From contig NZ_KE136481.1 in the NCBI RefSeq assembly GCF_000407185.1, positions 327,136 through 391,135 of the forward strand: 64,000 nt of DNA. The letters run 5' to 3'. Both the position numbers and the translations under genes were made by a program. This document shows, piece after piece, positions 51,213-60,776 of the stretch (position 1 is its first letter; each line of letters opens with the position of its first letter). This DNA comes from Enterococcus malodoratus ATCC 43197 (lineage in GTDB: Bacteria > Bacillota > Bacilli > Lactobacillales > Enterococcaceae). The notes beneath the pieces are model-generated. The model saw only the letters and a program-made list of their open reading frames with translations, made no database searches and was not told the origin of the DNA.

Positions 51213-51473
51213 CAAAGTTCCTCATTTCTTTTAATCAGCACTGCCAATTATACCAACGTTTCTATTAGAAAAAAAGTCTTTTCCCCTATTTCCCAAAGTC
51301 GATAAGAGAAATATCATTCTGGTTTTGCTATACTTAGACTGTAAATCAAATTTGACATTCAGTTTGTAAGTTTTACTTCTTGCTTTAGCAGGTTAGTAAA
51401 ATGGGATGTGCGACGATAATCAAGGGCATTTTCTCAAGAATGATTACCTTCGTACGAATTAGGAGATGAAAGA

Positions 51474-52691
51474 ATGGACAATGACTTTAGGAAGCAACTA
51501 GTCTTAAAACAAGTTGGCGAAGAACACTTAGCGCAATATGATGAGTTGTTGAGTTACGTTTTTCAAGTTACTGAAAGTGATATTGAAAATAGCGGATACG
51601 AAAATAAGCGAGAAATGGTCCGTTCCAAGAAGCCGATCTTGGAACAATCAAAAGTTTTCGGCTGGTTTCATGAGGATAACTTGATCTCGCAAATTGCTAT
51701 TTACCCGTGCGAAGTAAATATTCATGGAAAAATTTTCCAAATGGGCGGTGTTACTGGTGTTGGAACGTATCCTGAATATGCAAATCACGGCTTGATGAAA
51801 GAATTGATTGAAACAGCGTTGAATGAAATGCGATCGGATCGACAATGGATCTCATATTTATATCCTTATAATATTCCCTACTATCGCCGCAAAGGCTGGG
51901 AAATTATGTCTGATAAATTAAGCTTTAAAATCAAAGACACCCAGCTGCCTAAACAAGTCGATTTACCTGGAATTGTTGAACGAAAAGAAGTCGATGATCC
52001 AGATGTTTATCAAGTCTACAATGAGTTCGCCTTAAATAACCACGGCGCAATGATTCGGAAAGATTTGAACTGGGAAGAATACTGGCGTTTTGAGAATGAA
52101 GAAGAACGGATTGCGGCAATTTATTATGATGCAAACAAGAAGCCAACAGGTGTTCTTTTTTATTGGATCTCTGACGAGGTCTTTCATATAAAAGAGATGT
52201 TTTATTTAAATCAAGAAGCTCGAAATGGTCTATGGAACTTTATTAGCGCCCATTTTTCAATGGTTTATTGGGTTAAGGGCGATATATTCAAAAATGAACC
52301 ACTCTCCTTCTTACTAGATGATAGTGAGATTTCAGAAACTATTGCTCCCTTTTTTATGGCTCGAATCGTTGATGTGAAAGAATTTCTATTGGAGTTCCCT
52401 TTTGAAAAGGCTGTGGAACCATTCTATTTTGTAGTAGAGGATCCAATCGCCGAATGGAATAACGGTATTTTTGCATTAAGCTGGAACCAAGCTGGTGAAT
52501 TGAGTATCTCAGACCAACCAAAGGGCAAACGCATAGCATTAGACATACAAACATTGACTTGTATGCTGATGAATTATCGTCGTGCCGCCTATCTTGCTCG
52601 TATTGAACGTCTTGAAGCAGATAAACAAGCAATTGAACTTTTGGAAACAATTATTCCCGATATGGAGGCTTATTTTAGTGACTACTTCTAA
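51474..52691 (+). CDS. Eis-type GNAT acetyltransferase
   Basis: A 405-residue protein of the Eis family, with two GNAT-like domains and a C-terminal SCP2-like domain. The acetyl-CoA region reads MGGVTGVGTYPEYANHGLMK, followed by WISYLYPYNIPYYRRKGWE, the Eis hallmark. ATG follows TAGGAGATG. Eis enzymes acetylate amines, in some species aminoglycosides; the substrate here is unknown. The next gene's GTG lies inside its 3' end. Confidence 0.85.
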   Translation: MDNDFRKQLVLKQVGEEHLAQYDELLSYVFQVTESDIENSGYENKREMVRSKKPILEQSKVFGWFHEDNLISQIAIYPCEVNIHGKIFQMGGVTGVGTYPEYANHGLMKELIETALNEMRSDRQWISYLYPYNIPYYRRKGWEIMSDKLSFKIKDTQLPKQVDLPGIVERKEVDDPDVYQVYNEFALNNHGAMIRKDLNWEEYWRFENEEERIAAIYYDANKKPTGVLFYWISDEVFHIKEMFYLNQEARNGLWNFISAHFSMVYWVKGDIFKNEPLSFLLDDSEISETIAPFFMARIVDVKEFLLEFPFEKAVEPFYFVVEDPIAEWNNGIFALSWNQAGELSISDQPKGKRIALDIQTLTCMLMNYRRAAYLARIERLEADKQAIELLETIIPDMEAYFSDYF

Positions 52692-53187
52692 ACATATTTA
52701 TTTTGCCGCACCCTTATTTGCACAAAGTGATTTATTTTATAATCAACATTTGGTAGAAAAAATTCGAAAGATTGATACAGAGCTGACCGTTTATTTGCCG
52801 CAAGAAAATGCTGGAATCAACGATAAAACGGCTTATGCTGACAGCAAAATGATCGCACTCGCTGATACCGATGAAGTTTTGAAAAGTGATTTGATGATTG
52901 CTTTGCTTGATGGATTAACAATTGATGCTGGCGTTGCTTCGGAAATTGGTGTTGCTTATGCAAAAGGAATTCCTGTGATTGCTTTATATACGGATTCACG
53001 CCAACAAGGCGCTGATAATCTTAAAAAATTGAAAGCTCTACAAACGCCTGCTGAAAATCAATTTCATTACTTAAATCTTTATACGGTTGGGCTTATCAAA
53101 TTAAACGGTTCAATCGTTAGCACAGAAGATGCTCTATTGGAGCAAATTAAACTTTTTTTAGAAGGTAGTGATCTCCATGACTTATAA
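52678..53187 (+). CDS. Nucleoside 2-deoxyribosyltransferase
   Basis: A 169-residue protein starting at GTG 52678-52680, which has GGAGG nine bases upstream; the start overlaps the Eis gene by 14 bases. HIYFAAPLFAQSD is the family N-terminus, LMIALLDGLTIDAGVASEIG holds the catalytic Glu, and GIPVIALYTDSRQ follows. It exchanges bases between 2'-deoxynucleosides, or hydrolyses them, in nucleotide salvage. Confidence 0.85.
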   Translation: MTTSKHIYFAAPLFAQSDLFYNQHLVEKIRKIDTELTVYLPQENAGINDKTAYADSKMIALADTDEVLKSDLMIALLDGLTIDAGVASEIGVAYAKGIPVIALYTDSRQQGADNLKKLKALQTPAENQFHYLNLYTVGLIKLNGSIVSTEDALLEQIKLFLEGSDLHDL

Positions 53188-53836
53188 AAAATATCGTTTA
53201 GCTTTATTGATTTTTGGAGCCCTTTGCCTCGTTTACAATATTTACGAGTTTGCCGTAGGAAAATATTCAACAAAACAAGGTGTGATTTTCGTAATTGAAT
53301 GTTTAGCGGGCATCGCACTTATTTTCTTACCTGAAATAATTACAAAGGTGTTCAAAATTGTCTTACCTGAGAAAATCGTTTATTTCTATTGGTTTTTCTT
53401 GATCATTTCCGTTTTCTTAGGAACATCACTGCATATGATCTCGATTATTTCCTTCTGGGATAAAATTTTGCATTCCGTCAGTCCAATGGTCTTAACTGCA
53501 TTAGGTTATGGTTTACTAGGCTTCTTAATGAAAGATGCAGATATTAGTAAAACTTCACCTTGGCTCTTCTTGCTCTTTGGCTTTGCCTTTGCGGGTGTTT
53601 GTGGTGTCTTCTGGGAATTCTGGGAATTTCTTTGTGATACATTAGCTGATATGAATTTGCAGCGCTACGCTACTTCAGCCGGAGAATTGTTGGTTGGTCG
53701 TGCGGCCTTGATGGATACAATGGGGGATTTATTGACCAATACAATTGGAGCTGTTCTCATGGGGATTTTTGCGATGATTCAGAGCCGCGGAAATGCTGCC
53801 TACTTTGAGGAATACCGTTTAAGACGAGTGAAATAG
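53177..53836 (+). CDS. Polytopic membrane protein (DUF2238/YjdF-like)
   Basis: A 219-residue protein from ATG at 53177-53179 (GAAGGTAG upstream), overlapping the preceding gene by 11 bases. Six or so membrane segments are present with conserved polar residues in the membrane region: WDKILHSVSPMVL, WEFWEFLCD and DTMGDLLTNTIGA. These fit the DUF2238-type families, whose function is unknown. It is the third gene of a likely operon with Eis and deoxyribosyltransferase. Confidence 0.65.
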   Translation: MTYKKYRLALLIFGALCLVYNIYEFAVGKYSTKQGVIFVIECLAGIALIFLPEIITKVFKIVLPEKIVYFYWFFLIISVFLGTSLHMISIISFWDKILHSVSPMVLTALGYGLLGFLMKDADISKTSPWLFLLFGFAFAGVCGVFWEFWEFLCDTLADMNLQRYATSAGELLVGRAALMDTMGDLLTNTIGAVLMGIFAMIQSRGNAAYFEEYRLRRVK

Positions 53837-53875
53837 TTATATCGTTTTAAAAATCTTATTAAGAATCGTGACTCA

Positions 53876-53917
53876 AAAAAAGTTTCAAAACCGAAATAAA
53901 TCGGTTTTGAAACTTTT
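53876..53917. terminator. Bidirectional terminator
   Basis: AAAGTTTCAAAACCG / CGGTTTTGAAACTTT, a 15-bp perfect stem, between convergent genes, with T or A runs on both sides. Confidence 0.85.
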
Positions 53918-54409
53918 TTATTTATCGTCTGGATGAACGTTTTCTTTCATAGTATATGAATCTACGTTGATTTTTATAACGCCAGTTCGTTTTAACATTC
54001 CTTCAGGTATTTCATCAAAAGGTGCTCCTTTGGCTGCATGGTCCATCAGAACATGCAACGCATGACGCTTTTCCTCTAAATCTTCTAAAATTTCAGCCTG
54101 ACCAAACCCAATTAAACTTTGATACGCATATGAATATGAGGAAGCATTCATTGTCCCCTTAATCAATTTGTGAGCACCATCTATTTCTACAGCAACTTTC
54201 GGATTATTTTTGATCATTGAAATTTTTTTTCCTTCATCCGCACCGTGAACAAAAAGAGTCAGATTATCCTCATTCCATTCATATCCAAAGTTTACTGGAA
54301 CAACATATGGATATTCTTCACCGTTCAACGCAATTCGCAATACTTGAGATCGCTCGACTAAATTTTTAATTGCCTCCAAGTCTGTTACTTGTCTTTTTTT
54401 TCTACGCAT
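53918..54409 (-). CDS. Pyridoxamine-phosphate-oxidase-fold flavoprotein (NimA-like)
   Basis: A 163-residue protein from ATG at 54407-54409 after GGTGGAGGG. It starts MRRKKRQVTDLEAIKNLVER, followed by the split-barrel pattern LRIALNGEEYPYVVPVNFGY and LTLFVHGADEGKKISMI. NimA-like members bind FMN and some reduce nitroimidazoles, but many have other or unknown roles. Confidence 0.8.
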   Translation of the reverse strand: MRRKKRQVTDLEAIKNLVERSQVLRIALNGEEYPYVVPVNFGYEWNEDNLTLFVHGADEGKKISMIKNNPKVAVEIDGAHKLIKGTMNASSYSYAYQSLIGFGQAEILEDLEEKRHALHVLMDHAAKGAPFDEIPEGMLKRTGVIKINVDSYTMKENVHPDDK

Positions 54410-54640
54410 ATTTTTCCCTCCACCTATCTTATTCTTTATTCTAATCATAATAGATTAGAATTTAAAAAGAAATCTTTTTTTTAGTCACAGATACTGAAAA
54501 TTGATAGACTGCGGTTTGTCTTTTTAAGTAGCAAAAACCTTTTCTAATCAACGATTTTTACTTTTTTTGTTAGTTTTTTTATACTAAAATACTTACTGTA
54601 ATTAATTGAAAATTTGCTGAAAATGAAAGGCGTGTCGATT

Positions 54641-55354
54641 TTGATTGAAACTGTCGTATTTGATATCGATGATACTATCTACGATCAACAAGAACCATTT
54701 CGCAAAGCAGTCCAAAAATTATTTCCTTTAGTGAGCGAGGAAGATATGCTTCCGCTTTATACTCGATTTCGTGTTCACAGTGACGCGAACTTTAACAAAG
54801 TCATCACACAAGAGTGGACTTTGGAATACATGCGTTCTCATCGCATCAGTCAGTCGTTGAAAGATTTAGATTATCCTTATATTACAGAGGATGAGGCACT
54901 GACATTCCAACATCTTTATGAAGAAGAACTTGATGCCATCACGATGCATCAAGAGGTAGAAAAAACCTTAGATTTTTTAAGAGTAAAAAAAGTACCGGTA
55001 AGCATTATCACTAATGGTCCCACAGATCATCAGTATAAAAAAATTCTACAATTGGGCTTATTAAATTGGGTCGATGAAGATAATATCATCATTTCCCAAG
55101 CAACAGGCTATGAAAAACCAGATGTCGAAATTTTTGATCTGGGTAAAAAGCAATTTTCATTAAATCCGGAAAATTCATTGTATGTTGGTGATAACTTCAC
55201 TAACGACGTTATTGGTTCAAAGCGAGCTGGTTGGCAGGCACTTTGGTTAAATCATCGCAACCGCCAATTACCGAAGGGAACATCGCGAGTTCAAGATATT
55301 GAATTAACCTCTTTCGACCAACTGCTACCAACATTTCAACATATCTTTGCATAG
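54641..55354 (+). CDS. HAD-family hydrolase (YjjG-like)
   Basis: A 237-residue phosphatase. TTG at 54641 (AAAGGCG ten bases upstream) is the preferred start; ATG at 54623 is possible but has no site. Motif I FDIDDTIYDQ, motif II IITNGP, Lys in GYEKPDVEIFD and motif IV YVGDNFTNDVIGSKRAG. It resembles pyrimidine-nucleotidase or general YjjG phosphatases; the substrate is not fixed by sequence. Confidence 0.8.
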   Translation: MIETVVFDIDDTIYDQQEPFRKAVQKLFPLVSEEDMLPLYTRFRVHSDANFNKVITQEWTLEYMRSHRISQSLKDLDYPYITEDEALTFQHLYEEELDAITMHQEVEKTLDFLRVKKVPVSIITNGPTDHQYKKILQLGLLNWVDEDNIIISQATGYEKPDVEIFDLGKKQFSLNPENSLYVGDNFTNDVIGSKRAGWQALWLNHRNRQLPKGTSRVQDIELTSFDQLLPTFQHIFA

Positions 55355-55356
55355 AA

Positions 55357-55389
55357 AAAAGGGCATGAGAAATTTTCCGTGCCCTTTTT
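55357..55389. terminator. Terminator between convergent genes
   Basis: AAAAGGGCA / TGCCCTTTT with T-rich flanks. It overlaps the end of the downstream minus-strand gene by two bases. Confidence 0.8.
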
Positions 55390-56164
55390 ATATCTCATCA
55401 TCTATTATATAAAGCGATTGACTACCCATTTTTTGATAAATAATTTCAAAATTATCACGCTCTACTAATCTGTTTTTGTAACCAAAGGGATCATTAACAT
55501 ACACATATTGATTATCAATACCCGTAATAACCACTGCGTGACACAAAGGCGAAACAGTCACTTCCCCATTTGTAGTTTTCCAAGTCATAAAATCTTCAGA
55601 TGTTGGAAGTTCAAAATCTACGGTAGTAACTACCCAAACCGGTGTCCCCTCTTCTACAATCTCAGCCAAATCTTCAAATGAAGTCTTGCTGCTTGCAACA
55701 ATTGTTTGACTGCTATCAACGATATGTCTAGCAACTTCAGCAACGGGCTCAACTGCTACTCCCATCGCATCTAGACCAGTATAGATGTTCCCTACAAACC
55801 CTTCATGGGGATTCCCACGAATAGCTGCTGCTTCATCTTCATAGACCGGCACATAATTCAACAAGTCAGCCAGTTCATTTTTATCTGTTTCGTAATCATA
55901 ATAGTTTAATAGCATTGATAATGCCGTGACTTCGCATCCGTTTTCCAGAGGCGTTGTTCCCGCGTTCTGATTTTCTAAAGGAACATCGATTAATTCGGTT
56001 CCAGTCGTTTGATCTTCCGCAAGTAAGATCTCCGTTTGTAAATTTCCACTAAATCGACTGCTGCTAACCTGTGATTGCTTATTTTGATAAAAAAAGAGAA
56101 CACAACCTGCCGCCAGTATCATGATTAAACTCGTCCATTTCAATAATCGTTTGATTTTCCTCAC
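55388..56164 (-). CDS. Membrane-anchored C39-like cysteine peptidase
   Basis: About 258 residues. A membrane anchor or signal (about 9-26) is followed by a Peptidase_C39_2 domain with the triad Cys77 (ENGCEVTALSMLLNYY), His209 (SPLCHAVVITG) and Asp225 (YVNDPFGY). The start is uncertain: GTG at 56164 lies right against AAAAGGGG, and TTG at 56143 is an alternative. It probably cleaves wall-associated peptides outside the cell. Not fused to an ABC transporter, so it is not a bacteriocin exporter. Confidence 0.75.
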   Translation of the reverse strand: MRKIKRLLKWTSLIMILAAGCVLFFYQNKQSQVSSSRFSGNLQTEILLAEDQTTGTELIDVPLENQNAGTTPLENGCEVTALSMLLNYYDYETDKNELADLLNYVPVYEDEAAAIRGNPHEGFVGNIYTGLDAMGVAVEPVAEVARHIVDSSQTIVASSKTSFEDLAEIVEEGTPVWVVTTVDFELPTSEDFMTWKTTNGEVTVSPLCHAVVITGIDNQYVYVNDPFGYKNRLVERDNFEIIYQKMGSQSLYIIDDEI

Positions 56165-56232
56165 CCCTTTTTACGTTTTCTCTCAAGGTGAGTTTCCCAA
56201 AGTTAACTTAAATGAACCTAAACTTCTAAATT

Positions 56233-56270
56233 AAAAAAAGCCGAAATCAGAAACGATTTCGGCTTTTTTT
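56233..56270 (-). terminator. Terminator of TIM-barrel gene
   Basis: AAAAAGCCGAAATC / GATTTCGGCTTTTT, a perfect stem with T runs, touching the stop codon of the gene at 56270. Confidence 0.85.
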
Positions 56271-56956
56271 TATTGATGATCTTCATCATATTCCATTTTA
56301 CGGTATTTCTCCATTTTTTTACTGAACAATACGCCATTTGATGGTGGTGTATACGTTACAGCGTTCGCACCAGCATCAATTGTTGCTTCAATGGTCTCTT
56401 CATCTGGGCCACCAGTTGCAATAATAGGTAGTTCTGGGTACATTTTTCTAAAATGTTTGACCGCTGGTACAGTATCCTTACCAGCACTGATATTAATAAT
56501 ATCAACCCCTGCCGCCAGCTTTTCTTCAATTTTAGAATACTTTGATGTGACTGTGGCAATAACTGGAACATCTACAACATCATTAATCGCTTGAATCGTT
56601 TCCACTGGGGTGGGACCATTCACGACAACGCCTAAACTCCCCTGCGATTCGGCAAACATTCCCATGTAAGCTGAACGAGCTCCATGAGTCAGGCCCCCAG
56701 CAACTCCAGAAAAAACTGGAATATCAGCAGCTTCAATGATGCTTTTAGTAATTGCTGGATGTGGTGTAAATGGATAAACAGCAATCACTGCATCCGCATC
56801 AGTATTTCGTATAATCGCGATATCGGTCGTAAAGATAATTGAACGAATTTTTTTCCCAAAAATGACTATTCCCGAAGCCTTTTTGATCACTTTAGGTACT
56901 CGAACAATATCCTGTCGCAACTCAGTCATAATTTCAGGTACGTGATTTTCTGTCAC
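56270..56956 (-). CDS. TIM-barrel protein, unknown function
   Basis: A 228-residue beta/alpha barrel starting at GTG after GGAGATG. The strands end in IPVFSGVAGGLTHG, VPVIATVTSKYSKIEE, VDIINISAGKD and LPIIATGGPDEETIEATIDAG. The last is a phosphate-binding motif as in HisA, ThiG or NanE-type barrels. No catalytic set identifies a reaction. It is monocistronic. Confidence 0.6.
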   Translation of the reverse strand: MTENHVPEIMTELRQDIVRVPKVIKKASGIVIFGKKIRSIIFTTDIAIIRNTDADAVIAVYPFTPHPAITKSIIEAADIPVFSGVAGGLTHGARSAYMGMFAESQGSLGVVVNGPTPVETIQAINDVVDVPVIATVTSKYSKIEEKLAAGVDIINISAGKDTVPAVKHFRKMYPELPIIATGGPDEETIEATIDAGANAVTYTPPSNGVLFSKKMEKYRKMEYDEDHQ

Positions 56957-56995
56957 TAATACTCATCTCCTCTATCACTCTATACATTAATACTA

Positions 56996-57610
56996 CTATG
57001 AATGATCGTATTGCTCCAAGTTATATGTTTCAATTACACTAATGATTTTGTTCGCATAATCTGGGTCAGTAGCGTATCCTGCCGTCTGCAGTGCTTGCGC
57101 AGCTTGTTTGTAGTCCGTTGCTGTTAAAACGCCCGCATAAAGTTGAGGATCCCAGTTTGTACCATTTACAAAAAGCATCGTGTGATCATCCAAGGATTCG
57201 TCCCAAGTATTGTAAACTTTAAAGTCGCCTTGAATCGTGATCCATTGTTCATTTACATATTCTTTCGTTTCAAGACTTACTTTAGGTTGATTTCCCGAAG
57301 CCTTAATACCAAAAAGATTTTTGTACTGGCTTGCCAACTGTGACTGTCCCCAATTAGATTCCAAAATAGCTTGACCTAAAATAACACTGGGTAACACTCC
57401 ATAACCTTGCTGCAATTCTTTCGCATGAGGCGCTAATTGATCAATGAATCCCTGATGCGAGAGTGTCTCTTCTTTTTGTTCTTTTTCAACCCCAAAATCG
57501 GATAATGTATGTAAAGAAAAAACGAAAGCCAACCCAATAACTAAGATCCCCGCAAAAATAAGCGGGATCGAAGTTTTGGACTTTCGTTTTTGATAGGTTT
57601 TTTTTGGCAT
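56996..57610 (-). CDS. Membrane-anchored glucosaminidase (GH73)
   Basis: A 204-residue protein with an N-terminal anchor (about 14-34) and a GH73 domain. It has catalytic Glu in GQAILESNWGQSQ, and YKNLFGIKASG and YATDPDYANKIISVIETYNL at the end. It lacks the C-terminal repeats of the protein at 1010-2266, so it is a short, anchored relative. The gene ends the group DD-carboxypeptidase, glucosaminidase; both cut peptidoglycan. Confidence 0.85.
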   Translation of the reverse strand: MPKKTYQKRKSKTSIPLIFAGILVIGLAFVFSLHTLSDFGVEKEQKEETLSHQGFIDQLAPHAKELQQGYGVLPSVILGQAILESNWGQSQLASQYKNLFGIKASGNQPKVSLETKEYVNEQWITIQGDFKVYNTWDESLDDHTMLFVNGTNWDPQLYAGVLTATDYKQAAQALQTAGYATDPDYANKIISVIETYNLEQYDHS

Positions 57611-57619
57611 AGTAACTCC

Positions 57620-58402
57620 TTACTTAGCTGACAGGTCTTTCAAAAACTCTTCCAATGTCAGATCATGTTTGGTCATATACTCAGCATTTTCTTTACCGAC
57701 ATAACGGATATGCCAGGGTTCGTAGGTAATGCCCGTAGTGTCCTGACGGTCCTTTAGATAGCGAATGATAAAACCATATTTTGGTGCATTCTCGGCAATC
57801 CATTTTGCACCAGGCTGATCACCATACGAAGCATCTAATACTTGTGTTGAGTAAGTATTGTACCAGTCTTGATCAACAATATCGACCGCAAGTCCCGTGT
57901 GATGCTCACTATATCCGGGCTCCGTAATAGTTTCCTTTGTTTTTGCGGTAGCATCTGCTTCAGACATTCCATTTCCATTGATCAGTCCGTTCACATTTGT
58001 ATCAAAAACTTCTTTTTGAGATTCAACGGATCGGAAAGCCGAAACAACTACTAGAGGAAATCCCGCCTTCGTTGCAGCTTCAGAAAATGCTTCATAATCT
58101 TTGGCGATTCGACTATCAACCTGATGGCTATTATCTGATAGTGTAGTTAACTGACTTTCAGAAACTTCATTTTCAATTTTATTTTTAGGACCGACCAATA
58201 CTAAATTCCAATCCTTAACATTGGAATCAGGTAAAGCTTTTTGTACGGCGTTTTTCTTCTTGGCACTCGTTTTCTTTTCAAACGAATAAGTCGTAGCAGT
58301 TGCTTTTTTGGCATCCGATTCTGCAGGTGCACTATAAAAAAGCGAATAGGCGGTCATTCCAAACATGATAATGACGGAAAGTAGTCCTACTGTTTTTTTC
58401 AA
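57620..58402 (-). CDS. D-Ala-D-Ala carboxypeptidase, VanY/M15B family
   Basis: A 260-residue exported Zn peptidase starting at TTG after GAGAGG. Signal or anchor at about 3-20. Metal ligands are visible in GYSEHHTGLAVDIVDQ (SxHxxGxAxD) and YEPWHIRYVG (E-x-W-H). VVSAFRSVESQKEVFD is also typical. It trims stem peptides of peptidoglycan. No vanA/B/C-type ligase or VanRS lies next to it, so it should be read as a housekeeping DD-carboxypeptidase rather than a resistance gene. Confidence 0.85.
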   Translation of the reverse strand: MKKTVGLLSVIIMFGMTAYSLFYSAPAESDAKKATATTYSFEKKTSAKKKNAVQKALPDSNVKDWNLVLVGPKNKIENEVSESQLTTLSDNSHQVDSRIAKDYEAFSEAATKAGFPLVVVSAFRSVESQKEVFDTNVNGLINGNGMSEADATAKTKETITEPGYSEHHTGLAVDIVDQDWYNTYSTQVLDASYGDQPGAKWIAENAPKYGFIIRYLKDRQDTTGITYEPWHIRYVGKENAEYMTKHDLTLEEFLKDLSAK

Positions 58403-58418
58403 TTTAAAAATCCTCTCG

Positions 58419-58952
58419 TTAATCGTCTAGAGACGTATATGTTTCCGTTAATTTCTCATTGACCCAATCAAGCAGTGCAGTTTTTTTGTGTGCGCTGGCT
58501 ATCTGGTTCTGAATATGAGCAGGCAAACGAAAGCTTAGTATATCACTATAGCCCCAATTATCATAATCAATGGTGACTCGTAGATCGATGAAATCATGGT
58601 TTTCTTCTTCGTTTTTATTTTTGAAAGGAATCAATTCGACTTGAGCCAATCCGCTAGCAATCCATTTTTGCGCAACAATCGTCTTCATCTCTCGATATTC
58701 AGCCACTGCCGTTTGGCGTTTCTCTGGAAATAAAAAGGTTTGACGAATAACTTTTTGACTCAACATCCATTCATAATCGCTGAATAGGTTCTTGATTTTT
58801 TGATTTGCTTCGGGCGATAAATTATTTTGTCCCGTTTTCCACTGTCGCCATTGAACCTCGTTGATTCCTAAATAATCCTGGTAAAAATCCTGTTCTGTAT
58901 GAAATTGTTCAAAAATTGCACTAATTACTAAATCTAAATAAATTTGATTCAC
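58419..58952 (-). CDS. Conserved-looking cytoplasmic protein, unknown
   Basis: A 177-residue protein starting at GTG 58950-58952 after GGAGAGGAGGG. The N-terminal part (about 1-75) is helical with a possible HTH (LGINEVQWRQWKTGQNNLS). The C-terminal half is a strand-rich domain (LIPFKNKNEEENHDFIDLRV). No family is recognised. It precedes the carboxypeptidase gene by 16 bases and is likely co-transcribed with it. Confidence 0.5.
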   Translation of the reverse strand: MNQIYLDLVISAIFEQFHTEQDFYQDYLGINEVQWRQWKTGQNNLSPEANQKIKNLFSDYEWMLSQKVIRQTFLFPEKRQTAVAEYREMKTIVAQKWIASGLAQVELIPFKNKNEEENHDFIDLRVTIDYDNWGYSDILSFRLPAHIQNQIASAHKKTALLDWVNEKLTETYTSLDD

Positions 58953-59123
58953 GAAAAATCCCTCCTCTCCTATTCTACTGAATTTTTTAGAAAAAAACAC
59001 CTCTTTGGCAGATCGATTGAAATATTTTAATATTTACTGCTATACTTTGTAGAAAGCTTTTGTCTTTTCAAAAATGAACTATTTGGAAAAGCAAAACTTA
59101 AATTCGATTTCAGGAGGATTAGT

Positions 59124-60080
59124 ATGACAGACTTACAATGGGGGATCGTTGGTCTCGGCGGAATTGCCCACGATTTTGCTGATAATTTCAATCAAACAAC
59201 AAGCAAACTAACCGCTTGTGCCTCACGAACTTTAGAAAAGGCTGAAAAATTTGCTAAAGCGTACAATTTGCCAAAAGCTTATGGCAGCTATGAAGAATTA
59301 CTAGCTGATGAAGATATCTCTATTATATATATTGCGGTCCCAAATCGCCAACATCATCAACACATCATGGATGCCTTAGAAGCAGGCAAGCATGTTTTAT
59401 GCGAAAAAGCTATCACAATGAACGCAGAAGAACTACAATCTGCGATTGAGCTAGCGGAACAAAAACAATTGATTTTAGCTGAAGCTATGACAATTTTCAA
59501 CATGCCTCTTTACCATGAGTTACATGCCTTAATGGATAGCGGTCGTATGGGGAATTTGAAAATGGTTCAGGCTCCGTTCGGCAGTTACAAAGATCCTGAT
59601 CCAACCAATCGGTTTTTCAATCCTGAACTAGCTGGAGGTGCCCTATTAGACATCGGAACTTATGCCGTTTCCTTTGCCCGCTGGTTTCTAACCGAACAAC
59701 CAACTGTTGTAGCATCTACAATGGTGCCATTTTCAACAGGTGTCGATGAACAATCCGTGACGATTTTACAGAACCAAAAAAATGAGCTTGCAACGGTTAA
59801 TTTGACGTTTCAGGCAAAAATGCCAAAAAAAGGAATCGTGGCTTTTGAAAATGGGTACTTGACGATTGATGAGTACCCTCGTGCTGATAAGGCAGAACTT
59901 TTTTTCAACGATGGAACGAAAGAAATTATTGAATCTGGTTTCGCTGGAAATGCCATGAATTACGAGATCGAAAATATGGTACGAATGATCCACGGACAAC
60001 TTCCGAATAAATCCCTTTTCTTCACTAAAGACGTGATTGATATTTTAGATCAAATGCAAAAAAAATGGCAGCAAAAATAG
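59124..60080 (+). CDS. Gfo/Idh/MocA-family oxidoreductase
   Basis: A 318-residue NAD(P)-dependent enzyme. The Rossmann start is WGIVGLGGIAHDFADNF, with IIYIAVPNRQHHQHIMDAL and HVLCEKAITMN, where EK is the family motif containing the catalytic Lys. FFNPELAGGALLDIGTY follows in the C-terminal domain. ATG follows AGGAGG. It oxidises or reduces a sugar or polyol; the exact substrate is unknown. Confidence 0.85.
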   Translation: MTDLQWGIVGLGGIAHDFADNFNQTTSKLTACASRTLEKAEKFAKAYNLPKAYGSYEELLADEDISIIYIAVPNRQHHQHIMDALEAGKHVLCEKAITMNAEELQSAIELAEQKQLILAEAMTIFNMPLYHELHALMDSGRMGNLKMVQAPFGSYKDPDPTNRFFNPELAGGALLDIGTYAVSFARWFLTEQPTVVASTMVPFSTGVDEQSVTILQNQKNELATVNLTFQAKMPKKGIVAFENGYLTIDEYPRADKAELFFNDGTKEIIESGFAGNAMNYEIENMVRMIHGQLPNKSLFFTKDVIDILDQMQKKWQQK

Positions 60081-60182
60081 AATTTTTTCGATAAAAGGCT
60101 TTGCTCAGGCAATGCCTTTTGTTTTTTTGTCAGACTTCCGCTAAACTATTATATATAAAGAATAAGAAGGTGGGAGGAAAAT

Positions 60183-60776
60183 TTGCAAATTGGCCGTTTT
60201 CGTTTAGGTATGCGAACAATGAAAACCGCGTTAGCTGTCATGCTGTGCATTCTATTATTTCACGCGACCGACCGCGGCTCTCCGTTGATCGCTGCGCTAG
60301 CCGCAGTCTTTTCCTTACGGCAAGACTTGACTACTAGCATTTCTTTTGGCCGCTCACGAGTGCTGGGTAATTCTCTCGGCGGATTATTAGCTTTGATTTT
60401 CTACTACATTCAATCATTTTTTAATAACGACTTTTTTGTAGAATTATTTGTGTTGCCTCTGTTTGTTGTACTAGTAATTGTCCTTTCTGATGGGCTCAAC
60501 AATAATTCGGGTATTATTTCAGCAATCGCCACTATGCTTTTGATTGCTTTGAGTATTCCCCAAGGTGAATCCTTCCTCTACGCCCTGAATCGAGTACTAG
60601 ATACCTTTATTGGAACCATCATTGGAATTTCACTGAATGGGGTCATTTCTCCCCAAACAGACGAAAAGGAGAAACAGATCAAAGAAGATCTAGTTGAACT
60701 TCGCAAAAAAGAAGCCGACTTGAATAGAATGCTTTACGATGTCCGTAAACAAATAAAGGATCATTCTCAAAAATGA
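60183..60776 (+). CDS. FUSC/ArAE-type small membrane protein
   Basis: A 197-residue protein starting at TTG after GGGAGGAAAAT. The N-terminal part carries RLGMRTMKTALAVMLCILLF and SPLIAALAAVFSLRQDLTTS, with four or five membrane segments, and GTIIGISLNGVISP. A charged coiled-coil tail follows from about 160. This fits the aromatic-acid-exporter-like (ArAE_1/FUSC) families. Function in transport is plausible but not shown. Confidence 0.75.
   Translation: MQIGRFRLGMRTMKTALAVMLCILLFHATDRGSPLIAALAAVFSLRQDLTTSISFGRSRVLGNSLGGLLALIFYYIQSFFNNDFFVELFVLPLFVVLVIVLSDGLNNNSGIISAIATMLLIALSIPQGESFLYALNRVLDTFIGTIIGISLNGVISPQTDEKEKQIKEDLVELRKKEADLNRMLYDVRKQIKDHSQK

Noticed and set aside
57620-58402. Vancomycin-resistance vanY
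   Set aside because: Only the carboxypeptidase is present. No ligase, dehydrogenase or VanRS genes are nearby, so a resistance reading is not supported.
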